The position numbers were made by a program, and so were the translations under genes. A stretch of 64,000 nt of DNA from Lyticum sinuosum. Its GTDB lineage: Bacteria > Pseudomonadota > Alphaproteobacteria > Rickettsiales > Midichloriaceae. Below, one piece after another: positions 27,126 to 36,550 of the stretch. The stretch's first letter is position 1, and every line of letters begins with the position of its first letter. The stretch covers positions 310,001 to 374,000 of the forward strand of contig NZ_JARGYU010000001.1 in the NCBI RefSeq assembly GCF_034471385.1, given 5' to 3'. Below the pieces are notes generated by a model that worked only from the letters and a program-made list of their open reading frames with translations, searched no databases and was not told the DNA's origin.

Positions 27126-27782
27126 AACCTTATGTGTTTCCTCTAAGTCTAAAATTTTAGGATTTAATGGAAGCCACGTCAATGTTGATGATTCAGGTTC
27201 TCCAAATCTCTCTTCTAATGAATCTTTAATTTTATGGAAATCATGAACAGTTGTTATAATGTGACATGTATCTTTATCAAAAATACAATCTTCTGATTGA
27301 TATTCAATTGCTGCATTCATTATTAAATCTTTATCAAAATTATTCTTTTTTATATTATAAATAATTTCTCCAGCATGCTTAAATAAATAATTTACACTAC
27401 CATTTTCACCTAAATTTCCACCATATTTAGTAAATATAGATCTAATTTCACCTGCAGTACGATTTCTATTATTAGTTTGAGCTTCAATAATAAATGCAAT
27501 GCCACATGTTCCATATCCTTCATATACTATTTCATCATAGTTGCTATCTATCTCATTAGAACTAGCTTTTTTTATTGCGGCATCAATTCTATCATTAGGT
27601 AAGTTAATTTTACGCGCTTCTAATATTGCTGTGCGAAGACGATTATTCAGTTTTGGATCAGGTAATCCACTTTTAGCTGCAATTATTATTTCTTTTACTG
27701 CTTTTGTGAAAATTTGTGCTTTTTTTCCATCTTGTGCTTCTTTGCGATGTTTTATATTAGCATATTTAGAATGTCCTGCCAT
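27039..27782 (-). CDS. yebC: YebC/PmpR family protein
   Basis: This is a textbook start, AGHSKYANIKHRKEAQDGKK, then FTKAVKEIIIAAKSG, NDRIDAAIKKASS, YEGYGTCGIAFIIEAQTNNRNRTAGEIRS and FTKYGGNLGENGSVNYLF (quoted in parts). YebC proteins are transcriptional regulators in some bacteria, and members have also been linked to resolving ribosome stalling at proline runs; the role here is not shown by sequence. At 247 residues the length is normal. The usual ruvC neighbour is absent. Confidence 0.95.
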   Translation of the reverse strand: MAGHSKYANIKHRKEAQDGKKAQIFTKAVKEIIIAAKSGLPDPKLNNRLRTAILEARKINLPNDRIDAAIKKASSNEIDSNYDEIVYEGYGTCGIAFIIEAQTNNRNRTAGEIRSIFTKYGGNLGENGSVNYLFKHAGEIIYNIKKNNFDKDLIMNAAIEYQSEDCIFDKDTCHIITTVHDFHKIKDSLEERFGEPESSTLTWLPLNPKILDLEETHKVLKFFSILEDNEDVKNIYGNCTLQDIPQD

Positions 27783-28375
27783 ATTTTTATTAATTGAAGA
27801 GTGTTAAATATTTTGAAAAAGATTCTTAAAAAAATATAAAAGTTATTTAAATCATTAAATAAAATTATAAAATAAATAAAAATACTAATTAATAATAATT
27901 ACTGTATATCATTACATAATCTTATATAAATACCATATTAAAAGATTTTTTGATCAAAACAAAAAATGATTATATTTACATTCATGTATTATAATTTATA
28001 TAACAGGATTATGTAATAAATTTATTTTGTTTATGATTAACAACAATCAAGATAATTACATAAATTATTAATTGTGAAAAGTCTTTTTGTAAAAAATATA
28101 ACTTTTTAAGATTTTACCTTTATATAGTATTTAAGATCGGAATCTTTACAAGGATTTATTTATCTAATAGAATTATAATGTTTTAATATTTTTGTAGAAA
28201 AGTTATTTATATTACTTATTAAATCTACTGTTTTTATTATATTCTTTGTTATATTAGTTTATAATTAATATTATATATTATGATTTTTTTAATAAAATCC
28301 TGGTTTCTATCATTTTTTACATAGCATTTTTTATTTTTTTTAAATAAGCGTTTATTTTTAACTAATATCTAATTT
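27783..28375. other. 593-base divergent spacer, yebC to radC
   Basis: This is the longest unannotated spacer outside the 38-45 kb array. It contains patches slightly richer in G/C (about 27985-28010 CAGGATTATG and 28125-28150 AAGATCGGAATC) but no tRNA, known RNA motif or open frame. Two promoters must lie here. Confidence 0.3.
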
Positions 28376-29077
28376 ATGCATAATAAAGATAATGATATTT
28401 CTATTCTTGAACATAAAGGTCATAGAGAACGCTTAAAAGAAAGATTTAGAAAATCAAAAGGAAAGGGTTTTTCCGATTATGAAATTCTTGAACTTGCACT
28501 TTTTTATGTTATTGCAAGGCGTGATACAAAAATATTATCTAAACTTCTTTTAAAAAGATTTAATAGTTTGAGTGGAGTTTTCTTTGCTGAAAGATCAGAA
28601 TTGTCGACTGTAAATGGTATAGGTGAGGCTACAATTGACTATTTACATTTAATAGCTGATATTGTAATTCGTGTTTGTTTACCTATAGAAACTGAAAAAA
28701 TTAATATATTAAGCGATTGGGTAACTGTACTTCGTTATTGTCAGCTCACAATGGGATCAAAAACCCGAGAAGTATTTAGAGTTCTTTTTCTAAATAAAAA
28801 AAATACACTTATTGCTGATGAATTTTTTGATATAGGAACAGTAGATAGAATTACAATATATCCTCGTGAGATAGCACGATATTCTCTTATTCATGGTGCT
28901 ATTGCTATTATAATGGTTCATAATCATCCCAGTGGAGACTCATCTCCTTCAAAAGAGGATGTAATTATGACTCAAAAAGTAGTTGATGCTTTAGCATCTA
29001 TAAACGTAGTAGTTCATGATCATATTATAGTGTCTAAAAATAGTCATTTTTCTTTTCGTTCAGCCAATTTGATATAA
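28376..29077 (+). CDS. radC: RadC family JAB/JAMM-domain protein
   Basis: The N-terminal helix-hairpin-helix part (GHRERLKERFRKS and LSTVNGIGEATIDYLHLIAD) is followed by the MPN/JAMM domain with YPREIARYSLIHGAIAII, the metal-binding HNHPSGD...PSKED and the end VVHDHIIVSKNSHFSFR. At 233 residues the length is normal. The family was named for DNA repair but the biochemical role is uncertain; the metal ligands are intact. Confidence 0.93.
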   Translation: MHNKDNDISILEHKGHRERLKERFRKSKGKGFSDYEILELALFYVIARRDTKILSKLLLKRFNSLSGVFFAERSELSTVNGIGEATIDYLHLIADIVIRVCLPIETEKINILSDWVTVLRYCQLTMGSKTREVFRVLFLNKKNTLIADEFFDIGTVDRITIYPREIARYSLIHGAIAIIMVHNHPSGDSSPSKEDVIMTQKVVDALASINVVVHDHIIVSKNSHFSFRSANLI

Positions 29078-29182
29078 TTATTATTAATTTTTATATTATT
29101 TTATTATTTTATATAAAAATATATAATATTTTATTTTAATGAATATAAATTAAAATTATAAACTATTTTATTAATATATATA

Positions 29183-32100
29183 TTAATTATTCACTAATCT
29201 TTTTATTTGTTTTTTCAATAAGGCAATATTATATAAGATAATAGATCTTGTTTCTTCACAAAATTCATAATCTTCAACAGTAAATAAACAATCTGAAAAT
29301 AAGCTTTTTGTATTACTATTCTCTGAATAATAATAATTATTATTTTGATTATAGTTAGTTAATTGATTTATACATACCTTTTCTATTTCAGTTTCTAATT
29401 CATATATTGCATTATCAATAATAGTTTTAGTACCAAGATCACATTTTGGAGAATTACTAAATTTTTCAAATATTTTTATTCCTATATCAATATTTAATTC
29501 TTTTCTTATAAGAAAATATTTTTTTATAACTATATTTATATCTAATTTAGTTATATTTGCTATTTTATTAATAGAGAAAATTTTTCCTATTTCTTTAAGA
29601 AATGATAAAATTTTTATAGCATTTTTATCAATAATTTTATAAATATTACTATTAATTAAATTATTATCTAAATTTTTATTAACAGATAAATTTTCTAATA
29701 TAGAATCCACATATAAATTAATCATATGAATTGTTTTATCAAGAGTTTCATTACTAATTAGTTCTATCTGATCACGTAATAATAAAATCATACTTTTCAT
29801 TATAATATCCTGCATCTCTTTAAAGAGTAAAATGCATTCTTGTTGATCAATTTTACCAAATATATTTTGAACAGCATTCCAACATATATTGATTTTAGTT
29901 CCATATTTACTAATAATAAAACTTGATATTATAAGATCTGGGGAGTCACATTCTTCTTTCATAAGACGATGAAAGAATGTACTTCCCATAGTATTAACAA
30001 AATCATTTGTTAGCATTATAGCGATAATATTATTGGCTAATGGATGATTTTTAATATATGCAGAATATTTTGAATTCAATCTTTTGGTAAAATATCTCAT
30101 CAACATTTCACGTCGATAAAAAGAATTATCGACCATATTATCAATATTACCAAGTATTTTTTTTATACTATTTTTAGCATATGCAATCAATATAGATATT
30201 TCTGGTCTAGTATATCTATTTATAGAACTATTTTTATTAAAATTATCATTTAATGTTAATTTTTCGAAAATTTTTTTATCTATATCATCTTTTAAATATT
30301 CAATATGTTTTATATTATGATTATAGTCTATATTAATTATTTGCCCTTGAAGATAACTATTAAATAAAATATTTTCTGCAATATTTTCTTTAATATCATT
30401 AAAAATTTCTATTTTTTCTTCTTCATTTATCTCTCTATTTTCAATTAAAATTGAAAGCAATATTTCAATATTATTTTCATAATCGATACAATTAGGGCCA
30501 GCTGAACTATCAATATGATGCATATTAATTGATCCAATAGTGTTTGATCTATTGATATTTCTAGATTTAGCATATTCTATTGATCCGTAATATGTGATAA
30601 AACCAGGTTTTTCAGATGCTTCAATAATAATATTAGAAGAAATATCACTTGCATTTACTAAAGTATTTTTATCAATTTTATTATCATTATCGAAATTTAA
30701 TTTATATTTTTCTATATTTTCAAAAGAAGCTTTAACATAAAGATTATTATTACTTATCCATAATACATCAACAGATGCTTGTAGTATGCATTTAATTAAA
30801 TTATTAGGAGTTAATTTTCTATTATTATTTAAAATTTTTTCTGGAATATTTAATATTTTTTGAACTTCTTCTGTGATAATTATTTCATCAGAATTTCTTA
30901 AATATACTCCACCACCTTTAGAGATTATACTTTTATTATAATCTATCCATTCCGATGAATTAAGTGTAGCTAATCTTTGTCTTTCAATGAAACTTTGATT
31001 AATATTTGGATTTGGATCTAAAAATATATATTTATCGTCGAAAGCCGCAATTAATTTAATTTCTTTCTGTAGGATCATGCCATATGCAAATGTTTTATTA
31101 GACATATTACCAATACCAATTATTGTTATTGGTAACTCTTCAGACATTGCATTAATAGGCCATGTATTCATATTATATAAATGATTTTTTAATAATATCC
31201 AAGCTCCTTGTGCAATTATTTTATATTTATTAAGTTTATATGATATCTGATGCGTATCATTTGAAATAATTAGATTTTTTGCATCTAGATATAAATCAGG
31301 ATCATCTTGATCATAACATACAACATCTGTTGGTTTTATAATTTTATTATTGATAATAATATCATTTATATCAATCATCGCATTAATAAATTCTTTATAA
31401 TGAGATAAATTATTTTGTATTGAATTATCATTATTTATATTCTTAATAATAATTCCGGCACCTGCCCCTGTAGGAACAATATCTGAATTGTTAATTATTT
31501 GTTGTTGAGATAATTCTATAACTTTATTACGTAAGTTATTAATATATAAATCATTATTATTATTAATAAGAATTATTTCACCTTTAGAAGTTTTACCAAG
31601 GCGAATATGAATTCCTTCAAACTCTTTAGAAAATACAAATATTTCATAATTTATATTTGATTCAATATTTGTAATCCATTTTAATTTTTTAGTATCTATT
31701 TTAAAACTAATATGTAATGGATAATATCCATATTGATCTAGTTTCATATAATTAGTCCTACATATAGATTGAATCAAATCTACATATTTATTTAGTTCTA
31801 TTTTTGCTATTTTATTTTCTATGACTGATATCTTTGCATTAATATTATTTATTATTTCTAATAATCTCTCATCATTACTTATTTCATTTATTGGATTAAA
31901 TTTTATATAAAAATAGTCCATTATATCTCTAGTAATATCACAATACTCAAGTAATATTTCTGATGTACTATTTATGTTACTATTTAAATGATTAGTACTC
32001 TTTTTTATATAACTTGCTATTGCTCTCATTATATTTACTTCTCGCCAATTGAGATTTGCATACATAATAAGAGAGTTAAAATGATCATTATCAAGAATTT

Positions 32101-33988
32101 TATAATGAATAGCGGCCATTGTTACTTCTAAATTCGAACAGATATTTCGAATAAAATCATTAAAAATTAATTTATCTATTTTTTTTACTTTAAGTAAAAC
32201 ATGATATAAATATACATTTTTAAAAGATTGAGAATTATTATTTTCATTAATATTTGGAATTTTTATAATATAATAATCAATACTAATAATCTTTAATTCA
32301 AAATTACTAACAGATAAAAAAATATCAGATAAATCTATTTGTTTATTAGGAGAATATATTCTTAGTGCAAATTTATTATTATTTTTATTATTTACTTTAA
32401 ATTTATATTGAATAATTTCTTTTTCTAAGGAATTTTCTGCAACTTCTATATCATATATTGCTTCATTGACTGTAAAATTCTGTATATAACTTTTTGTAAA
32501 TATTTTGTTATAATCTTTATAAGAATTTATATTAAATATATTATTTTTTGCTTTAAATTCTTGAATGAAATTTTCTCCCCAAAAATCAAGTGTACTTTTT
32601 ATTTCTTCTTTTAAATCAGTAACAATATCATCAGATAAAAAATTGATATCATCTCTTTGATCGATAATAAATAATAATCTAATTAAAGAATTATTAATAA
32701 AATTTATATATTTTGCACTATATTTTATATTTTGTTTATTTGATAAAAAATTTTCGACTTTTATTTCTATATCTGAATTAAATTCATTTTTAGGAACAAA
32801 TATAAATATACCAGTTATTTTAGTATTTTTATTTTCATATAAAAAAATAGAAGATATTTTTCCAATTATTAAAAGATTTTCTACTATTTTTAATAGATCA
32901 TCATAATCTATAGTAAACAATTCTCTTCTAGGGTGGTATTGTAGAATATTATTAATTTTCTCTGAAAAAAATTCTTTATCTGTGCTACTTTCTAGTAGTA
33001 ATATTTTATTAATTTTATTATTTATTATAGGAATATCTTGTAATATATAATTATAAGAATTTTCAGTAAAAATTCCAATAATAGTTATTGATGATTTGTT
33101 AATATCATCGGGATATTGAATACAAATTGCTTCTGTTTCTTTATTTTTAAATAAATTAGATTTTAGTTTCCCAGATGAGATATTTTTTATTGCAGCTAAT
33201 CTAGTTATTTTTTCTATTTGATTTATATCACTATTTTCTAATTCTATTCCAAATGAGTTGATAGAAATGTCATCATTTTTTAATATTGAGGATTCGCAAT
33301 AACCTAATAATATAAAATTTTTAGGATTCAACCAAGAAATTAAATCAATATATTCTTTATACTCTTGATAGGTTTTATTTACTGTTGAATCTGAAGAAGT
33401 AATATATTTTGTAAAATGTGAAATAATATTATCAATTTTTTTTCTGATATTTTCAATATCTTTTAAGATTTTTATGCATTTATTTATAGTATGTCCGATA
33501 ATTTCTCTCAGTGTATTAATATCATGATATTTTATTAGAATTTGTATAACAAAAACTTCATCCTCTTTAAATTTTCTAGGTATTGAAGAAAAATCTTCAG
33601 GAAATTCATGTTTCTTTGATAAAGATTCATATTTTTTAGTTAAAATATCAATTTCTCCATTTTTTTCATATATTCTTAAATATTTACTACTTATATAAAT
33701 AATATTTTTATCCTCAAAGAGACTTATAATTGAATCTAATATATAATCAGAAAAATTTGCTATTATTACTATATTAAATGCATTACTATCAAATATAATA
33801 TTATCATTAATATTATCTATTTTTAATAAATAATTCCCTAAAAAATTAGAATTAATTGAAGAATTAATCGTGTTTAGTGAATTAATTTGATATTTATTAA
33901 AATAATTTATTATTGTTTCACAAGTTGAATTAATAATCAACTCTCTTATTTTTTCGTTTAAGAATTTATCTTCTTTTCTATTTTTCAT
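29183..33988 (-). CDS. Large NAD-glutamate dehydrogenase homologue, probably catalytically degenerate
   Basis: The 1601-residue length and several C-terminal blocks identify the 180-kDa NAD-GDH class: LPITIIGIGNMSNKTFAYGM, KLIAAFDDKYIFLDPNPN, FIERQRLATLNSSEWIDYNKSIISKGGG, ILQASVDVLW and MHHIDSSAGPNCIDYENNIEILL (in parts). Active enzymes carry a GGLRWSDR block after the EGVHLR motif and a catalytic Lys in VPVGAKGGF. Here the equivalents read EGIHIRLGKTSKGEIILINN (about residue 788) and DIVPTGAGAGI (about 835), so the catalytic Lys and the RGGLRWSDR segment are missing. The reading frame is fully open. It may be a non-enzymatic relic, or a protein kept for another role. Confidence 0.85.
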   Translation of the reverse strand: MKNRKEDKFLNEKIRELIINSTCETIINYFNKYQINSLNTINSSINSNFLGNYLLKIDNINDNIIFDSNAFNIVIIANFSDYILDSIISLFEDKNIIYISSKYLRIYEKNGEIDILTKKYESLSKKHEFPEDFSSIPRKFKEDEVFVIQILIKYHDINTLREIIGHTINKCIKILKDIENIRKKIDNIISHFTKYITSSDSTVNKTYQEYKEYIDLISWLNPKNFILLGYCESSILKNDDISINSFGIELENSDINQIEKITRLAAIKNISSGKLKSNLFKNKETEAICIQYPDDINKSSITIIGIFTENSYNYILQDIPIINNKINKILLLESSTDKEFFSEKINNILQYHPRRELFTIDYDDLLKIVENLLIIGKISSIFLYENKNTKITGIFIFVPKNEFNSDIEIKVENFLSNKQNIKYSAKYINFINNSLIRLLFIIDQRDDINFLSDDIVTDLKEEIKSTLDFWGENFIQEFKAKNNIFNINSYKDYNKIFTKSYIQNFTVNEAIYDIEVAENSLEKEIIQYKFKVNNKNNNKFALRIYSPNKQIDLSDIFLSVSNFELKIISIDYYIIKIPNINENNNSQSFKNVYLYHVLLKVKKIDKLIFNDFIRNICSNLEVTMAAIHYKILDNDHFNSLIMYANLNWREVNIMRAIASYIKKSTNHLNSNINSTSEILLEYCDITRDIMDYFYIKFNPINEISNDERLLEIINNINAKISVIENKIAKIELNKYVDLIQSICRTNYMKLDQYGYYPLHISFKIDTKKLKWITNIESNINYEIFVFSKEFEGIHIRLGKTSKGEIILINNNNDLYINNLRNKVIELSQQQIINNSDIVPTGAGAGIIIKNINNDNSIQNNLSHYKEFINAMIDINDIIINNKIIKPTDVVCYDQDDPDLYLDAKNLIISNDTHQISYKLNKYKIIAQGAWILLKNHLYNMNTWPINAMSEELPITIIGIGNMSNKTFAYGMILQKEIKLIAAFDDKYIFLDPNPNINQSFIERQRLATLNSSEWIDYNKSIISKGGGVYLRNSDEIIITEEVQKILNIPEKILNNNRKLTPNNLIKCILQASVDVLWISNNNLYVKASFENIEKYKLNFDNDNKIDKNTLVNASDISSNIIIEASEKPGFITYYGSIEYAKSRNINRSNTIGSINMHHIDSSAGPNCIDYENNIEILLSILIENREINEEEKIEIFNDIKENIAENILFNSYLQGQIINIDYNHNIKHIEYLKDDIDKKIFEKLTLNDNFNKNSSINRYTRPEISILIAYAKNSIKKILGNIDNMVDNSFYRREMLMRYFTKRLNSKYSAYIKNHPLANNIIAIMLTNDFVNTMGSTFFHRLMKEECDSPDLIISSFIISKYGTKINICWNAVQNIFGKIDQQECILLFKEMQDIIMKSMILLLRDQIELISNETLDKTIHMINLYVDSILENLSVNKNLDNNLINSNIYKIIDKNAIKILSFLKEIGKIFSINKIANITKLDINIVIKKYFLIRKELNIDIGIKIFEKFSNSPKCDLGTKTIIDNAIYELETEIEKVCINQLTNYNQNNNYYYSENSNTKSLFSDCLFTVEDYEFCEETRSIILYNIALLKKQIKRLVNN
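32378..32541 (-). repeat. Source segment of an inverted GDH-gene fragment
   Basis: This 164-base stretch inside the GDH gene is the parent of the inverted copy at 34155-34318. Equal length and very few differences indicate a recent event. Confidence 0.95.
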
Positions 33989-34154
33989 ATTTTTATATAT
34001 AAAATAAAAACAATTTGCAATACAACCAATTATGATCTAAGTACAAATTAATTAAAGCAATTATAAAATATTTATGGAAGACTTATATAAAAATATTTTA
34101 CTTTGTATTTTTATATATTTAAATTGTTATATAACAAATATGATAAGATATATG

Positions 34155-34318
34155 ATATATTTAATATAAATTCTTATAAAGATTATAACAAAATATTTAC
34201 AAAAAGTTATATACAGAATTCTACAGTCAATGAAGCAATATATGATATAGAAGTTGCAGAAAATTCCTTAGAAAAGGAAATTATTCAATATAAATTTAAA
34301 GTAAATAATAAAAATAAT
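34155..34318 (+). pseudogene. Inverted 164-base fragment of the GDH gene
   Basis: Read on the plus strand, it encodes the same peptide as about residues 483-537 of the GDH homologue, with one visible amino-acid change (NFTVN to NSTVN). It is inverted relative to the gene and lies 167 bases upstream of the GDH start. It forms part of an 81-codon open frame from 34103, but only the copied part resembles protein, so that frame is not counted as a gene. Confidence 0.93.
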
Positions 34319-34498
34319 TTTATTTTATATAACAATTATTTTATATAACAACTGAACCATATATTAATTAATATACATTAATATACTCTATATTTAGCCT
34401 AAAAAATCTGATAATATAAAGAAGTTTTTTATTTAATGAGTTTATAGGAAATATCTATAGATAGAAGGTATTATAATTATATACATCTATTATAATAT

Positions 34499-34575
34499 TG
34501 GCGTGCCCGAAGGGATTCGAACCCCTGACCTAGTGCTTAGAAGGCACTTGCTCTATCCAGCTGAGCTACGGGCAC
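34499..34575 (-). tRNA. tRNA-Arg(TCT)
   Basis: Acceptor GTGCCCG/CGGGCAC, D arm TAGCTCAGCTGGATAGAGC, anticodon TCT in loop CTTCTAA, T arm AGGGGTTCGAATCCCTT and encoded CCA. This is a standard 77-base tRNA reading AGA/AGG, the main Arg codons in such an AT-rich genome. Confidence 0.97.
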
Positions 34576-34829
34576 AAAATTTTTTTGGATAACTATTTTG
34601 ATAAATATAAAATTTATCAATAGGTTTTTTGAATATAAATTATTATTGTATTAATTACAACTATAATTTTTGCCTCTTTATAATAAATTTTAAAAAGTTG
34701 TGAGTGATGGACAATTGAATAATGCTGTTATAAACTCTGATATACAGATTGCACTCATAATTAAATCCATTATTATTGATATAGTGCATATATATTATTT
34801 TGTTATAGAATTATTGAAGTAATAAAAAA

Positions 34830-36077
34830 ATGAAATTATGGCAAAAAGTAATACTAGGTATGATTTTTGGGTTAATAACAGGTTATTTTATAAAACAACA
34901 GGAATTATTAGGAAATACCTTTATAATATCACTAGGTATATTAGATAAACTTCAGATAGTTGGAAGTATGTATACAAGTATGTTAAAAATGATTGTTATT
35001 CCAATAATATTTTTTTCCATATTATACGGAATAACGAGCGTTGAAGATATAAGTAGTTTTGGAAGATTAGGGTCTCGTGCTTTAATATTATATACTATTT
35101 CAACAGTTTTTGCTGTTTGTCTTGGAATAGGATTTGGGATTCTTTTTGAACCAGGAGTTGGAGTTCATTTACCATCACTAATTGGAGAATCTGTAAAAAA
35201 AATAGAACATCAAACTTTAACTAATATTATAGTAAATATTATTCCTTCAAATCCAGTCCAAGCTATGGCAAACGGCAATACATTACAAGTTGTTGTTTTT
35301 GCATTCTTTTTTGGTGTATCATTGGTGATGATAGGAGAAAAAGGATATGTAGCTAGAAACACAATAAGTTCATGTGCTCATGCTGTATTTAAAATGGTAG
35401 AATTAGTAATAAAAATTACACCATATGGTGTCTTTGCTATTATGTCGCATATTGTCAGTGAGTATGGATTTAAAGTTATATTTAGTTTAGGTAAATTTGT
35501 GTTAATAGTTTTAGTAGCAATGCTTGTGCAATATATAGCATTTTGGGTAATGTTTTTGTTTTTTCGTATAGATCCGCGTCCATTTTTCAGAAAAATTATT
35601 CCCACACAAGCTTTAGCTTTTGCTACATCAAGTAGCAAAGCTACACTCAGTACTGCTCTTTCTGAAATGCAGAAAAAAATGGGTGTATCAAAAAAAGTAT
35701 CATCTTTTGTTCTTCCATTAGGTGCTTCAACTAATATGTCAGCAACTGCTATATATCTTGGTATAACAACAGTATTTTTTTCTCAAATTTCAGGGGTAGA
35801 TTTAAATTATAGTCAATATGGTGTAATTATATTCGCATCAACTATTGGGTCGATTGGAGCAGCTGGATTCCCTGGAGGAGGTATAGTTATGATAGGAATG
35901 GTTTTATCAAGTGTAAATCTTCCATTAGATGGAATACCTTTGATTATGGGTGTTGATCGTATATTAGATATGGTTCGCACAACAATAAATATCACAGGAG
36001 ATTGTGCTATTACTTTAATAGTAGATAAAATAGAGGGAAGCCTAGATTATAAAAAATATAATGAGAAAATTCTTTAA
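34830..36077 (+). CDS. Dicarboxylate/amino acid:cation symporter (DAACS family)
   Basis: The 415-residue membrane protein matches GltP/DctA-type carriers. It has GMIFGLITGYFI at the start, LKMIVIPIIFFSILYGI, TSSSKATLSTAL (the serine-rich re-entrant loop, HP1), the substrate-site block LPLGASTNMSATAIYLGITTVFFSQISG (in parts) and the late GAAGFPGGG and DRILDMVRTTINITGD motifs, the last holding the Asp and Asn that bind substrate and cation. It imports glutamate/aspartate or C4-dicarboxylates with sodium or protons, a plausible route for host carbon. Confidence 0.93.
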   Translation: MKLWQKVILGMIFGLITGYFIKQQELLGNTFIISLGILDKLQIVGSMYTSMLKMIVIPIIFFSILYGITSVEDISSFGRLGSRALILYTISTVFAVCLGIGFGILFEPGVGVHLPSLIGESVKKIEHQTLTNIIVNIIPSNPVQAMANGNTLQVVVFAFFFGVSLVMIGEKGYVARNTISSCAHAVFKMVELVIKITPYGVFAIMSHIVSEYGFKVIFSLGKFVLIVLVAMLVQYIAFWVMFLFFRIDPRPFFRKIIPTQALAFATSSSKATLSTALSEMQKKMGVSKKVSSFVLPLGASTNMSATAIYLGITTVFFSQISGVDLNYSQYGVIIFASTIGSIGAAGFPGGGIVMIGMVLSSVNLPLDGIPLIMGVDRILDMVRTTINITGDCAITLIVDKIEGSLDYKKYNEKIL

Positions 36078-36186
36078 ATTTATCACAATGCAAAATAATT
36101 AATTAAATGTAAAATTCTAAATTTATACAGCTACTTATATAATTTATTTATAAATATTTATAATTATCAAATTATTAAAATTTTTA

Positions 36187-36480
36187 ATATATTAATTTTA
36201 ATGTTTATATTTTTTCTGATAAAATTATAGATTTTTTAAAAATAAATCAAAATTCTAATACAGAAAAGATATATTTATATACTAAGATATATATTAATTT
36301 TAATGTTTATATTCTTTCTGATAAAATTATAGATTTTTTAAATAAATCAAAATTCTAATACAGAAAAGATATATTTATATACTAAGATATATATTAATTT
36401 TAATGTTTATATTTTTTCTGATAAAATTATAGATTTTTTAAAAATAAATCAAAATTCTAATACAGAAAAGATATATTTAT
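36187..36480. repeat. Three tandem copies of a 100-102 base spacer unit
   Basis: Units start at 36187, 36289 and 36389, each beginning ATATATTAATTTTAATG and containing TTTCTGATAAAATTATAG and AATACAGAAAAGATATA. The third copy stops exactly where a short corA-like fragment begins. The units carry no coding potential. Confidence 0.93.
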
Positions 36481-36515
36481 TTTCGTTGTGATAAAAATCC
36501 AGTATACTCAGATAA
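36481..36515 (-). pseudogene. Short corA-like fragment
   Basis: About 35 bases (core CGTTGTGATAAAAATCCAG) match the corA coding region at 49934-49968 with about four differences, covering the codons for SEYAGFLSQR. It ends abruptly on both sides. It is too short to be functional and is interpreted as a dispersed gene fragment. Confidence 0.65.
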
Positions 36516-36550
36516 ATATTAAAACTTAATATACACTTAATAATATATAC

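Noticed and set aside
34103..34348. 81-codon open frame as a possible new gene
   Set aside because: Its only protein-like part is the inverted copy of the GDH gene; the rest is A/T translation with no start signal.
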